A stretch of 34,326 bases of DNA, taken from Paenibacillus piscarius. Its GTDB lineage: Bacteria; Bacillota; Bacilli; Paenibacillales; Paenibacillaceae. A program made the position numbers and the translations under genes. The notes beneath the pieces were generated by a model. It was not told where the DNA came from. It saw only the letters and a list, made by a program, of their open reading frames with translations, and did not search any database. The DNA is taken from assembly GCF_022234545.1 (NCBI RefSeq), contig NZ_JAIEUI010000037.1, positions 1 to 34,326 of the forward strand, written 5' to 3'. Positions 15,637-23,678 of this stretch are shown piece by piece; the stretch's first letter is position 1; each line of letters starts with the position of its first letter.

Positions 15637-15999
15637 ATGCAAAAGTGGATGAGAACGATGCTGATTCCGGCAGTTGCCGCAGTGAGTATACTGGCAGCGG
15701 GATGCTCTTCGTCTTCCGGTCAGTATGTGGACGGAACGTATGATGGAACAGGCAAGGGCGTCAAGAGCGACATCAAGGTAGCGGTGGAAATCAAGGATGA
15801 GAAGATCGAGGCCATTACCGTGGAGGAGCACAAGGAGACGCAGGCTATGATCGATGCGGCTGTGGAGAACACGATTCCTGAGATTATCGAAAAGCAGACC
15901 ACCGAAGGCGTGGACGCCCTCTCCGGGGCCTCCGGCTCCAGCGGAGGTATTATCGAAGCGGTAACCCAGGCTCTGGACCAGGCGAAGAAAAAAGAATAG
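15637..15999 (+). CDS. FMN-binding lipoprotein with flavinylation motif
   Basis: A 120-residue lipoprotein (LAAGC, Cys23) with an FMN_bind domain (YDGTGKGVKSDIKVAVEIKD, MIDAAVENTIPEIIEKQTT). The motif D93-A-L-S-G-A-S99 fits the ApbE rule Dxx[ST]GA[ST], in which the last residue carries covalent FMN. It is therefore a likely one-electron shuttle between the membrane and the reductase encoded just upstream. GGAGGAG precedes ATG 15637, and the gap to the reductase stop is 21 bases, so one transcript is expected. No apbE gene is in the window. Similar small domains in PplA, RnfG and NqrC carry flavin the same way. A terminator follows at 16016. Confidence 0.9.
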   Translation: MQKWMRTMLIPAVAAVSILAAGCSSSSGQYVDGTYDGTGKGVKSDIKVAVEIKDEKIEAITVEEHKETQAMIDAAVENTIPEIIEKQTTEGVDALSGASGSSGGIIEAVTQALDQAKKKE

Positions 16000-16015
16000 T
16001 TCATTTATACCACTT

Positions 16016-16055
16016 AAGCCCAGCACTCCTGTCTTCCGGCAGCAGAGCTGGGCTT
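16016..16055 (+). terminator. Terminator after the reductase/FMN operon
   Basis: AAGCCCAGC (16016-16024) pairs perfectly with GCTGGGCTT (16047-16055). The T tract after it is interrupted (GCTTC), so termination may be partial. It separates the operon from the sensor kinase gene. Confidence 0.65.
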
Positions 16056-16134
16056 GCTTCATTCCTGCGGAAGCTTATGCAATGTGAGGGATCCATCCCT
16101 CTTATGCGGCGGGAATCCGGCAGGGTGAGTTTAC

Positions 16135-16163
16135 TTTACAAATCCGCCTGTAACCCATATAGT
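16135..16163 (+). promoter_or_regulatory. Sigma-A promoter of the sensor kinase
   Basis: TTTACA (16135-16140), a 17-bp spacer and TATAGT (16158-16163) lie about 37 bases before the TTG start at 16200. This supports the downstream start and an independent transcript for the kinase. A hairpin repeat, GAGGGAT-CC-ATCCCTC at 16086-16101, sits just upstream. Confidence 0.55.
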
Positions 16164-16199
16164 TCGGTATTATGCAGAGATAAGGGAAGGTGTACCCCG

Positions 16200-17813
16200 T
16201 TGGCCAAGAAAAAAAGCTTCAGCCTCCGCACCATGGTTGCCGTGATGGTCTCGGCCGTGGTGCTGCTGGTTCTGCTGCTCCTGTATGTTATCTTCCGCAA
16301 TCAGATTATTCCGCAGACCCGGCAGGCGCTGGAGGATAAGGCGATTACCATTGCCCGCACCATTGCCCTGATCCCGCTGGTCCCGGAGGGGCTGAGTGAA
16401 GGGAACAGTAAGGGGATTCAGGACTACACCTCAAGGATTGCGCGCCGCAACGATATTATGTTCGTGGTCGTTACCGATATGAAGGGAATCCGTTATTCCC
16501 ACCCGGACGTGTCGCTGGTCGGGCTACCGTTCGCCGGAGGCGGGCAGGAGGTATCCCTGCATGGCGGGGAGAGTATCTCCGAGGGGGCCGGCCCGCTGGG
16601 CAGATCGCTGCGCGCCTTCGTGCCCGTCTATAACAACAGGGGCCATCAGGTCGGAGTTGTGATTGCCGGTCTCTCCCTGGAGCGGGTTGAGCGTCTCGTC
16701 CGCCTGAATGAATGGACAATTATTGCGATTCTGGTCTCTGGAGCCCTGCTTGGAGCCGGAGGCGCGTTCATCCTGGGAATGCAGATTAAACGGATGGTCT
16801 TCGGGATGGAGCCGGAGGATATCTCCAAGCTGCTCCAGGAGCGCAGCGCCATGCTTGAATCTACGCGCGAAGGGATTATCGCCGTTGACCAGGAGGCGCG
16901 GATCACCATTGTTAACCGGGAGGCCCAACGTCTGCTGAAGGGAGCGGGCATGGGCGGCCCGGCTCTGAACCGGCAGATTGCCGAATATTGGCCGGAGCTG
17001 CGGCTGGAGCGGGTGCTGGCCCAGGGGGAGGAGATCCGGGACCAGGAGCTGGTGCTGGGAGACAGCTCGCTGCTGGTGAACAGCCTGCCGGTGCGGGTCA
17101 ACGGCCAGATTGCCGGGGCGATTGCCACCTTCCGTGATGAGACCGAGCTGACGGTGCTGGCCGAGAAGCTGTCGGGTGTCTCGGTCTATGCCGAGGCGCT
17201 GCGGTCCGGTGCCCATGAGTTCATGAACAAGCTGCATGTCATTATGGGCATGACCCATATGGGCCTGTATGATGAGCTGCAGCAGTATATCCTGGGAACG
17301 GTCAGCAACTACCAGAAGGAGATCGGGTCGATTACAAGACAGATCAAGGACCCGGTGATGGCTGGTTTCCTTCTGGGCAAGCTTAGCCGGGCGCGTGAGG
17401 CAGGCATTGAGCTGCTGCTGACGGAGGAGAGCTATTTGCCGGAGCCCGCCGATCCGCAGGTGATCCATGAGCTGATTACCATCGCCGGCAACCTGCTGGA
17501 CAATGCGCTGGAGACGCTGGGCGCGGAGCGAGAGCAGAGCGTGAAGCGGGTGGAGCTGGCTTTTCAATATGAAGAAGGGCGGCTGTTATGTGAGGTCAGC
17601 GACAACGGTCCGGGAATTCCGGCGGGGCAGAAGGATAAGATCTTCATCCAGGGCTTCTCCTCCAAGGGAGAGCACCGGGGCATCGGACTCTATCTGGTTA
17701 AGAAAAGCGTAGACAAGCTAAACGGCCATATTGAGCTTGCCTCCGGCTGCGGCACGGGAGCGCATTTCATTGTGGACGTGCCCTATGAGGTGAAGGAGGA
17801 GGGGAATCTGTGA
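16200..17813 (+). CDS. CitA/DcuS-family sensor histidine kinase
   Basis: A 537-residue kinase starting at TTG 16200, with AAGGGAAGGTG upstream. The in-phase ATG at 16077 would add 41 residues lying across the promoter. TM1 spans about 12-32, followed by an extracellular PAS/sCache domain with the CitA/DcuS ligand layout (GIRYSHPD, GRSLRAFVPVYN). Its Arg/His and SLRAF residues bind citrate or C4-dicarboxylates in the family. TM2 is at about 172-195, then a cytoplasmic PAS (about 210-325), the phosphoacceptor His339 in SGAHEFMNKLHVI, and an HATPase domain with GNLLDNALE, SDNGPGIP and GIGLYLVKK. Its partner is the response regulator at 12446-13165, about 3 kb upstream. Together they are expected to switch on the neighbouring reductase genes. 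Confidence 0.9.
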   Translation: MAKKKSFSLRTMVAVMVSAVVLLVLLLLYVIFRNQIIPQTRQALEDKAITIARTIALIPLVPEGLSEGNSKGIQDYTSRIARRNDIMFVVVTDMKGIRYSHPDVSLVGLPFAGGGQEVSLHGGESISEGAGPLGRSLRAFVPVYNNRGHQVGVVIAGLSLERVERLVRLNEWTIIAILVSGALLGAGGAFILGMQIKRMVFGMEPEDISKLLQERSAMLESTREGIIAVDQEARITIVNREAQRLLKGAGMGGPALNRQIAEYWPELRLERVLAQGEEIRDQELVLGDSSLLVNSLPVRVNGQIAGAIATFRDETELTVLAEKLSGVSVYAEALRSGAHEFMNKLHVIMGMTHMGLYDELQQYILGTVSNYQKEIGSITRQIKDPVMAGFLLGKLSRAREAGIELLLTEESYLPEPADPQVIHELITIAGNLLDNALETLGAEREQSVKRVELAFQYEEGRLLCEVSDNGPGIPAGQKDKIFIQGFSSKGEHRGIGLYLVKKSVDKLNGHIELASGCGTGAHFIVDVPYEVKEEGNL

Positions 17814-17867
17814 TCCGGACCTGACCTTCCCGGCATCCGCTTCTCTTGGTACGCCTGAATTAAGTCA

Positions 17868-17957
17868 CTTACTTTAGTTACAAAACTCTTTAATTATTTA
17901 CGGAAGCTTCCAAGACCTGCCTCATTGCCGCTATGATAATTGTGAAAATATGCACAA
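17868..17957 (+). promoter_or_regulatory. Regulated promoter of the second exported reductase gene
   Basis: CTTTAGTTAC (17872-17881) and CTTTAATTAT (17888-17897) are direct repeats 16 bp apart. A weak -35 TCCAAG (17909-17914), 17 bp and -10 TATGAT (17932-17937) follow. Bases 17932-17957 are identical to 14137-14162, and CTTACTTTA lies 64 bp before the -10 in both promoters. This marks a shared regulon, likely of the CitB-type regulator. Confidence 0.7.
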
Positions 17958-17970
17958 GGGGGCAGTCACA

Positions 17971-19545
17971 ATGAATAAGAGAGTAACAGCGGTGCTCATC
18001 CTCGTCCTGTCGGTGATGCTGGTGATCGCTGGCTGCGGGAATAACAATGCGGGCGGCAGCAAGAATGAGAGCCAGGGAGCTGGCAGCACGACTACTGAGC
18101 GGGCAGCTACAGAGCCCGCAGCAACCGCGGCACCTAAAGAGACAGCAGAAGCCGTATCCGGAGCATCTGAAGCCAGCTATACACCGTATGACCAGTTAAA
18201 AGATAAATATGATATCGTCATTGTCGGCGCTGGCGGCGCGGGAATGTCTGCGGCACTGGAGGCCAAGGCAGCCGGCATGAACCCGGTCATTCTGGAGAAA
18301 ATGCCGGTAGCCGGCGGCAATACGACCAAATCCTCCTCCGGGATGAATGCCTCGCAGACGAAGTTCCAGAAGGAGCAGGGGATCGAGGACAGCAATGACC
18401 TGTTCTATGATGAGACGCTTAAGGGCGGACATGATACGAACAACAAGGAGTTGCTCCGGTACTTCGTAGACAACTCCGCAGGTGCGATTGATTGGCTGGA
18501 TTCGATCGGTATCCGTCTGAATAACCTTACAATTACCGGCGGTATGAAAGAGAAGCGGACCCACCGTCCTGAAGACGGCTCTGCGGTCGGACAATATCTC
18601 GTAGCCGGACTGGTCCGCAATGTTCAGGAACAAGGGATCCCGTTGTTCGTCAATGCGGATGTGAAGGAACTGACTATGCAGGACGGTAAGGTGAACGGCG
18701 TGAAGGCGCTGTTCAATCAGAAGGATGAGAAAGTCATTTCGGCTTCAGCCGTTATTGTCGCCACCGGCGGCTTCGGTGCCAACAAGGAGCTGATCGCCAA
18801 GGTTCGCCCGGATTTGCAAGGACTGGTAACGACCAATCAGGTGGGCAGCACCGGCGACGGCATTGCGATGATTGAGAAGGTTGGCGGAACAACAGTTGAT
18901 CTCGATCAGATCCAGGTTCACCCGACTGTACAACAGGAGAAATCCTACCTGATCGGCGAAGCGGTGCGGGGCGAAGGGGCGATTCTCGTCTCGGCAGAAG
19001 GCAAGCGCTTCGGCAATGAAATGGATACCCGTGACAAAGTAACAGCTTCCATTAATAAGCTTCCTGAGAAATCCGCTTATCTGGTCTTCGATTCCGGCGT
19101 GAAATCGCGGGTCAAAGCGGTGGATCAATACATTAAGATGGGCGTAGTCAAGACGGCAGACACGATTGAGGCACTGGCTGAGCAGATGAAGGTTCCGGCC
19201 GCTGAATTGAAGACTACAGTGGATACATGGAATAGTGCAGTGAAGAGCAAATCGGATGAAGACTTCGGCAGAACGACCGGGATGGACAACGATCTGTCCG
19301 GCGCGCCATTCTATGCGATTCAGATCGGCCCTGGGATTCACTACACGATGGGTGGCGTAGTCATCAACACGAACACAGAGGTTCTGGACAAGGATGGCAA
19401 GCCGATTACCGGCCTGTTCGCAGCCGGTGAAGTGGTCGGCGGGCTGCACGGTGAGAACCGCATCGGCGGGAACTCGGTTGCTGAGATTATTATTTTCGGA
19501 CGTGAGGCAGGGGTTAAGTCTGCTGCGTTTGTCAAAGCGCAATAA
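17971..19545 (+). CDS. Second exported flavocytochrome-c-type reductase (lipoprotein)
   Basis: A 524-residue paralogue of the reductase at 14185. ATG 17971 has AAGGGGG eight bases upstream. The in-phase ATG at 17950 lies inside the leader block. The lipoprotein signal ends IAGC (Cys22). A Ser/Thr/Ala-rich linker of about 45 residues follows, then the FAD domain (IVIVGAGGAGMSA). The active-site set is kept: IQVHPTV, AVRGEGAIL, GIHYTMGG and ENRIGGN. The substrate-side loop differs from the first paralogue (TTNQVGSTGDG against TTNHPGATGDG), so the preferred acceptor may differ. The linker contains AVSGAS near residue 63, similar to a flavinylation motif. No FMN_bind gene follows. Electrons may come from the FMN lipoprotein at 15637. 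Confidence 0.9.
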   Translation: MNKRVTAVLILVLSVMLVIAGCGNNNAGGSKNESQGAGSTTTERAATEPAATAAPKETAEAVSGASEASYTPYDQLKDKYDIVIVGAGGAGMSAALEAKAAGMNPVILEKMPVAGGNTTKSSSGMNASQTKFQKEQGIEDSNDLFYDETLKGGHDTNNKELLRYFVDNSAGAIDWLDSIGIRLNNLTITGGMKEKRTHRPEDGSAVGQYLVAGLVRNVQEQGIPLFVNADVKELTMQDGKVNGVKALFNQKDEKVISASAVIVATGGFGANKELIAKVRPDLQGLVTTNQVGSTGDGIAMIEKVGGTTVDLDQIQVHPTVQQEKSYLIGEAVRGEGAILVSAEGKRFGNEMDTRDKVTASINKLPEKSAYLVFDSGVKSRVKAVDQYIKMGVVKTADTIEALAEQMKVPAAELKTTVDTWNSAVKSKSDEDFGRTTGMDNDLSGAPFYAIQIGPGIHYTMGGVVINTNTEVLDKDGKPITGLFAAGEVVGGLHGENRIGGNSVAEIIIFGREAGVKSAAFVKAQ

Positions 19546-19578
19546 TATGATTTCATAATATTATCATACACAAGAGAT

Positions 19579-19622
19579 AAGGGATGCCCCGCAGCCAACA
19601 GACTGTGCGGGCATCCCTTTAG
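19579..19622. terminator. Strong bidirectional terminator between convergent genes
   Basis: AAGGGATGCC (19579-19588) pairs with GGCATCCCTT (19610-19619), extended by an inner CCGCAG/CTGTGCGG stem. It lies between the reductase (+) and the oxidoreductase (-). Confidence 0.8.
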
Positions 19623-19627
19623 TTGTT

Positions 19628-20866
19628 CTACGGCTGGATCGCCGGAGATGGCGTAGGCTTCGCCGAACGGGTCAGAGAGAACAGCTCAAGCTCCGGCCGC
19701 GTCTTGCCGGCCAGCGTATCCGCCAGCAGCTCAGCGGCAATCATACTGTAGCATGTACCGTTCCCGCCGTAGCCTTCAATGAAGTAGCAGTGCGGATATT
19801 CCGGGTGCGGTCCCATGTAAGGGAGTCCGTCATGTGTGGAGCCGAATACCGCCCCCCAGGAGAATTCAGCCTTGGTGCCCTGAAGCTCAGGGAATAGGGC
19901 GGTAAGCTCCTCCATCAGCCGTTCACCCTGGGAGAGCACTCGGACCTCCCGCCGCTCCACGCTGGTAAGCTGCTCATCCTTGCCCCCGGCGATGATCCGC
20001 CCTTCCGGCGTGGTCCGGAAGTACAGATACGGGCGGGCCGTCTCCCAGAGCAGACTCTGCTCATGCCATTTCGGCAGGCTGGGCAGCGGCTCAGTCATAA
20101 TGGCATAAGTGTTAATCAGCTCCGCTCCCCGGTCCTTCTTCATCTCCTGGGTCTCATACCCCATGGCGAAGACCACATTCTTCGCATAGATCCGTCCGTT
20201 CGCGGTATGGCAGATTACGCCGTCCTCATTGTACTCGTAATGGAGGGCTTCGGTGTGCTCGTAGACCCGGACGCCGCCGGCATGGGCTTTGTGAATCAGA
20301 CTGTGCACGGTTCGCAGCGGATTCGTCTCTGCATCCCCTTTGGAGTAGAGTGCCGCCGGCTTGGAGAAGGCATAATGCGCGCGGATGTCCGCCTCTTCCC
20401 AGAACTCAGAATGAAAGCCGTGCTTGTTCAGATTCTCGTGCTCCAGCTTCAGCATCGCCACATCTTCCGGCACACTTGCATACAGCAGACTGCTGCGTTC
20501 AATAATCTGCGGGTCGATGTCCAGCTTGCCGGGCAGCTCCAGAATGCGCTTCATGGCCTGCTGGCAGAGCCTGTAGAACAGCACGCCGTTCTCTTCCCCG
20601 AAGGTGTTCATGCAGGACGTCAGCGACTTGTCGTTGGCAATTTGCAGCAAGCCTGTGTTGGCATGGGTGCTGCCGGTGCCGACTTTTCTTTTCTCAATAA
20701 GTACAGTATCTGCCCCGCTGAGAGACATACGGTAGGACATCATGGCTCCGCCCATCCCGCCGCCTACAATCAGGCAGTCACAGGTAATATCTCCTTCCAG
20801 AACCGGATACTCCGGCGGATTAGGTATTGTATTTTCCCAGGGCAGTTGTCCGCTGACGAGTTTCAT
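19628..20866 (-). CDS. FAD-dependent oxidoreductase, DAO family
   Basis: A 412-residue cytosolic flavoprotein. The N-terminal CDCLIVGGGMGGAMMSYRMS is the FAD-binding Rossmann motif, and KVGTGSTHANTGLLQ is the DAO-family segment contacting the flavin. The C-terminal GRIIAGGKDE and FSWGAVFGSTHDGLPYMGPH segments end in YFIEGYGGNGTCYSMIAAELLAD, the second FAD contact. The family oxidises secondary or primary amines (glycine, sarcosine, D-amino acids, glutamylputrescine). The substrate cannot be read here. Start is ATG 20866, with AAAGGAGCG upstream in the minus strand. An in-phase ATG 60 bases earlier lacks a site. It stands alone, divergent from the coat-protein pair. Confidence 0.85.
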   Translation of the reverse strand: MKLVSGQLPWENTIPNPPEYPVLEGDITCDCLIVGGGMGGAMMSYRMSLSGADTVLIEKRKVGTGSTHANTGLLQIANDKSLTSCMNTFGEENGVLFYRLCQQAMKRILELPGKLDIDPQIIERSSLLYASVPEDVAMLKLEHENLNKHGFHSEFWEEADIRAHYAFSKPAALYSKGDAETNPLRTVHSLIHKAHAGGVRVYEHTEALHYEYNEDGVICHTANGRIYAKNVVFAMGYETQEMKKDRGAELINTYAIMTEPLPSLPKWHEQSLLWETARPYLYFRTTPEGRIIAGGKDEQLTSVERREVRVLSQGERLMEELTALFPELQGTKAEFSWGAVFGSTHDGLPYMGPHPEYPHCYFIEGYGGNGTCYSMIAAELLADTLAGKTRPELELFSLTRSAKPTPSPAIQP

Positions 20867-21021
20867 GTCTGTTCGCTCCTTTGTGTGATTCAGAATAATA
20901 TTATTTGCATTGTTAGGGGGTCTCATGCGTCCGTTGCCTTGGAGTCAACAGGCACATAAACAGCCAGACTCCGCGGCATACTAAGGAACGCTTGAATAAC
21001 CAGAAGGAGGGAATACCGAAT

Positions 21022-21255
21022 ATGCAATCCAACCAAATGCAGGCGCTTAGCGGAAAAGAACTGGAATATATCTCCGATTCGATTTCCAACGAGGATTTGC
21101 TGATTAAACAGCTGGCGGCCACAGCCGCAACCACACAGAACTCCACCGTGCGGGGCATCTGCCTCCAGCAGATGCAGAGCCATAACCACCATATGGATGT
21201 GCTGGTTCAGCTGCTGCACCAGCATCAGCAATATGCGCCGACCCAGCCGCAGTAA
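21022..21255 (+). CDS. Small CotF-related spore coat protein
   Basis: A 77-residue protein, MQSNQMQALSGKELEYISDS, with a His/Gln-rich C terminus (HNHHMDVLVQLLHQHQQYAPTQPQ). It corresponds to the first half of a CotF-like helical protein and is commonly paired with a full CotF. Start is ATG 21022 behind AGAAGGAGGG. An in-phase ATG at 20992 is upstream of that site. It lies 35 bases before the CotF gene in the same direction, so it is probably co-expressed in the mother cell. Confidence 0.75.
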   Translation: MQSNQMQALSGKELEYISDSISNEDLLIKQLAATAATTQNSTVRGICLQQMQSHNHHMDVLVQLLHQHQQYAPTQPQ

Positions 21256-21290
21256 GTGAAAGATACCACTAAATTTGAGGAGGTTTTACT

Positions 21291-21692
21291 GTGTACGCAA
21301 ACAATGGAACGTCATTTATGGCGGATGAAGATTTACTGTACACGATTCTGGCCGATCTGAAGCGGACAGTCCGTGAATATACCACAGCAGCCACAGAATC
21401 GAATTGTCCGGCGGTACGGCGGGCATTCAACGACCTGACTATGGACACCTTGCGGATTCAGGGGGATTTGTACATGCAGATGTCGCAGATGAACATGTAC
21501 ACGCCTCCCGGCAAAGCACTGCGCCAGGATCTGGACAAGCAGATTCAGAGCGCCCAGCAGACCCAGCAGAAGCTGCAGCAGTTCGTCCAGCAGAAAACAG
21601 GCGGAGCCGGAGCCTACAATCAGGGCCACAACTCCAACGTTGCCCAGCATCAGCCGAACGTGCAGCAGCACAGCGGCTCCTACTACATGTAA
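21291..21692 (+). CDS. CotF-family spore coat protein
   Basis: A 133-residue protein with the CotF domain (FMADEDLLYTILADLKRTVREYTTAATE, then MDTLRIQGDLYMQMSQMNMY) and a Gln/Asn/His/Gly-rich tail ending GSYYM, typical of coat proteins. Start is GTG 21291 after GAGGAGG. CotF family members are ferritin-like four-helix coat components deposited on the spore by the mother cell. A strong terminator follows at 21767. Confidence 0.85.
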   Translation: MYANNGTSFMADEDLLYTILADLKRTVREYTTAATESNCPAVRRAFNDLTMDTLRIQGDLYMQMSQMNMYTPPGKALRQDLDKQIQSAQQTQQKLQQFVQQKTGGAGAYNQGHNSNVAQHQPNVQQHSGSYYM

Positions 21693-21766
21693 TGTAACCC
21701 TGATGCAGGACGGGTGAAGCAGAAGAGCGCTTCCCCGGTGCTTCAGGAGAACAGGCCACTTTCCAG

Positions 21767-21794
21767 ACCCCGCCCCGGCGGGGTTATTTTCGTT
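21767..21794 (+). terminator. Terminator after the coat-protein pair
   Basis: ACCCCGCC (21767-21774) pairs with GGCGGGGT (21777-21784) around a tight loop, followed by TATTTTCGTTT. Confidence 0.75.
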
Positions 21795-21854
21795 TGCAGA
21801 ACTGTTATTTTCATGTCATATTAATACTAAACTCTTTTTGCAGGAGGCTAGGGA

Positions 21855-22346
21855 ATGAATGAATTGAAGAGGAAAGTGCTGGAACTGCTCAAGGAGGATG
21901 CGCGCAGCTCAACCGCCTTGATGGCAACTCTGCTTGGTGCGGAAGAGGAAGATATCAAGACCGTCATCGCAGAGATGGAAGCAGAACATGTCATTGTGAA
22001 ATATGCGACCGTGGTGAACTGGGATAAGGTGGATGATGAGCGCGTAACCGCGCTGATCGAGGTGCAGATTACTCCTGAGCGGGGCCGCGGCTTCGAGGGG
22101 ATTGCTGAACGCATCTATCTGTATCCGCAGGTCAAATCCGTCTATCTGATGTCAGGAGCTTACGACCTGCTGGTGGAAGTGGAAGGCCGCAACCTGCGCG
22201 AGGTCGCCAACTTCGTCTCCGAGAAGCTGTCGCCGATCGATGCCGTGCTCTCGACCAAGACCAACTTTACGCTCAAAAAATATAAACAGGACGGTATCAT
22301 CTTCGAAGAGCACGAGGAAGACAACCGTCTGATGATATCTCCGTGA
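21855..22346 (+). CDS. Lrp/AsnC-family regulator
   Basis: A 163-residue regulator with an N-terminal winged helix (MNELKRKVLELLKEDARSST to about residue 55) and a C-terminal RAM ligand domain (VTALIEVQITPERGRGFEGIAERI, YLMSGAYDLLVEVEGRNLRE). Such proteins form octamers that sense amino acids. The gene lies just before an aminotransferase with a gap of 12 to 57 bases depending on the start used, so it probably controls that operon. CAGGAGG precedes ATG 21855. Confidence 0.9.
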   Translation: MNELKRKVLELLKEDARSSTALMATLLGAEEEDIKTVIAEMEAEHVIVKYATVVNWDKVDDERVTALIEVQITPERGRGFEGIAERIYLYPQVKSVYLMSGAYDLLVEVEGRNLREVANFVSEKLSPIDAVLSTKTNFTLKKYKQDGIIFEEHEEDNRLMISP

Positions 22347-22403
22347 AGGGTGTAAGCCATGATCATAAATAACAGTCAGCATACAGGAGATAAAGGCAAG
22401 TCG

Positions 22404-23576
22404 ATGAACTCTTATCTGGCCCCGCTCGTCCAGCAGATTCAGCCGTCGGGCATCCGCAAGTTTTTTGATCTGGCGGCGGGCAGCAAGGATATTATCTCGC
22501 TGGGTGTCGGGGAACCCGACTTCAAAACCCCGTGGCATGTCCGGGAAGCGTGCGTCTATTCGCTCGAACGCGGCTTCACCGGCTATACCTCCAACGCCGG
22601 GATGCCGGAGCTGCGGGCCGGAATTGCCGAATACCTGGAGACCCGCTTCGCGGTGCAATACGATCCGGCGAACCAGATTATCGCTACTGTCGGCGGCAGC
22701 GAGGCGATTGATCTGGCGCTCCGTGCCCTGATCGCTCCCGGAGACGAAATTCTCATTCCTGAGCCTTGTTATATTTCTTATTCCCCAATTACCGCTATCG
22801 GCGGCGGAATTCCGGTAGGCATTGAGACGTTCGGCGAGAATCACTTCAAGCTGACCGCCGAAGATCTGGAGGCGAAGATTACCCCGCGCTCCAAGATTCT
22901 GATTCTCTGTTATCCCAGCAACCCGACCGGCGCCATCATGAGCCGTGAGGACTGGGAGCCGATTGCCAAGGTAGTCGAGAAGCATGACCTCATTGTCATC
23001 TCGGATGAAATCTATGCCGAGCTGACCTATGGCAGCAACCATGTCAGCTTCGCTTCCCTGCCGGGAATGAAGGACCGGACCATCCTGGTCAGCGGCTTCT
23101 CCAAGGCCTTCGCTATGACCGGCTGGCGTATGGGTTATGCCTGCGGCCACCCGGATCTGATCTCGGCGATGCTGAAGATTCACCAGTACACCGTAATGTG
23201 TGCACCTTCGATGGGTCAGGTGGCGGCGCTGGAGGCTCTGACCAACGGCTTAGAAGAGAAGGACCGGATGACCGATTCCTATAACCAGCGCCGCAGGCTG
23301 ATTGTCAAAGGGCTGCGCGAGGCGGGACTTGAATGCCACGAGCCGCAGGGTGCGTTTTACGCTTTTCCGAGTATTAAGGCCACCGGGCTGACCTCCGACC
23401 AGTTCGCCCAGCGCCTGCTGCTGGAGTATAAAGTTGCCGCCGTACCGGGCAGCGTCTTCGGCCTGGGCGGCGAAGGATACCTGCGCTGCTCGTATGCGAC
23501 CTCCGTGTCCCAGCTGAATGAAGCGGTGGAGCGGATCGGGAATTTTGTGGCTCAGCTGGCGCGTGAAGGGGCGTAG
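22404..23576 (+). CDS. Class I/II PLP-dependent aminotransferase
   Basis: A 390-residue fold-type I aminotransferase of the PatA/YugH group. SGIRKFFDLAAGSKDIISLGVGEPDF is the N-terminal signature, CYPSNPTGAIM and VISDEIYAELTY the cofactor-binding loop, and Lys234 in SGFSKAFAMTGWRMGY forms the Schiff base. It likely transaminates aromatic or branched amino acids, N-acetyl-diaminopimelate or similar. I start at ATG 22404 (MNSYLAPLVQQ), where family homology begins and AAAGG lies upstream. ATG 22359, also with a GAAGGG site, would add 15 unconserved residues and is possible. Operon with the Lrp regulator. Confidence 0.9.
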   Translation: MNSYLAPLVQQIQPSGIRKFFDLAAGSKDIISLGVGEPDFKTPWHVREACVYSLERGFTGYTSNAGMPELRAGIAEYLETRFAVQYDPANQIIATVGGSEAIDLALRALIAPGDEILIPEPCYISYSPITAIGGGIPVGIETFGENHFKLTAEDLEAKITPRSKILILCYPSNPTGAIMSREDWEPIAKVVEKHDLIVISDEIYAELTYGSNHVSFASLPGMKDRTILVSGFSKAFAMTGWRMGYACGHPDLISAMLKIHQYTVMCAPSMGQVAALEALTNGLEEKDRMTDSYNQRRRLIVKGLREAGLECHEPQGAFYAFPSIKATGLTSDQFAQRLLLEYKVAAVPGSVFGLGGEGYLRCSYATSVSQLNEAVERIGNFVAQLAREGA

Positions 23577-23678
23577 GCAGCCAGCACTCAAGCTGCAAAT
23601 AGAACAACTATAGCGGATCATCCTTCTGTATGGTATTATTTTACTCTAAGGACAAGATACACCTGAGGAGGGATGATT

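Noticed and set aside
16077..16199. N-terminal extension of the sensor kinase to ATG 16077
   Set aside because: The extra 41 residues cross a hairpin repeat and a good sigma-A promoter. TTG 16200 has a strong ribosome site and begins just before TM1.
21000..21022. Sigma-E or sigma-K promoter for the coat genes
   Set aside because: CATACTAA-like sequences occur upstream, but the -35 match and spacing are poor, so no site is claimed.
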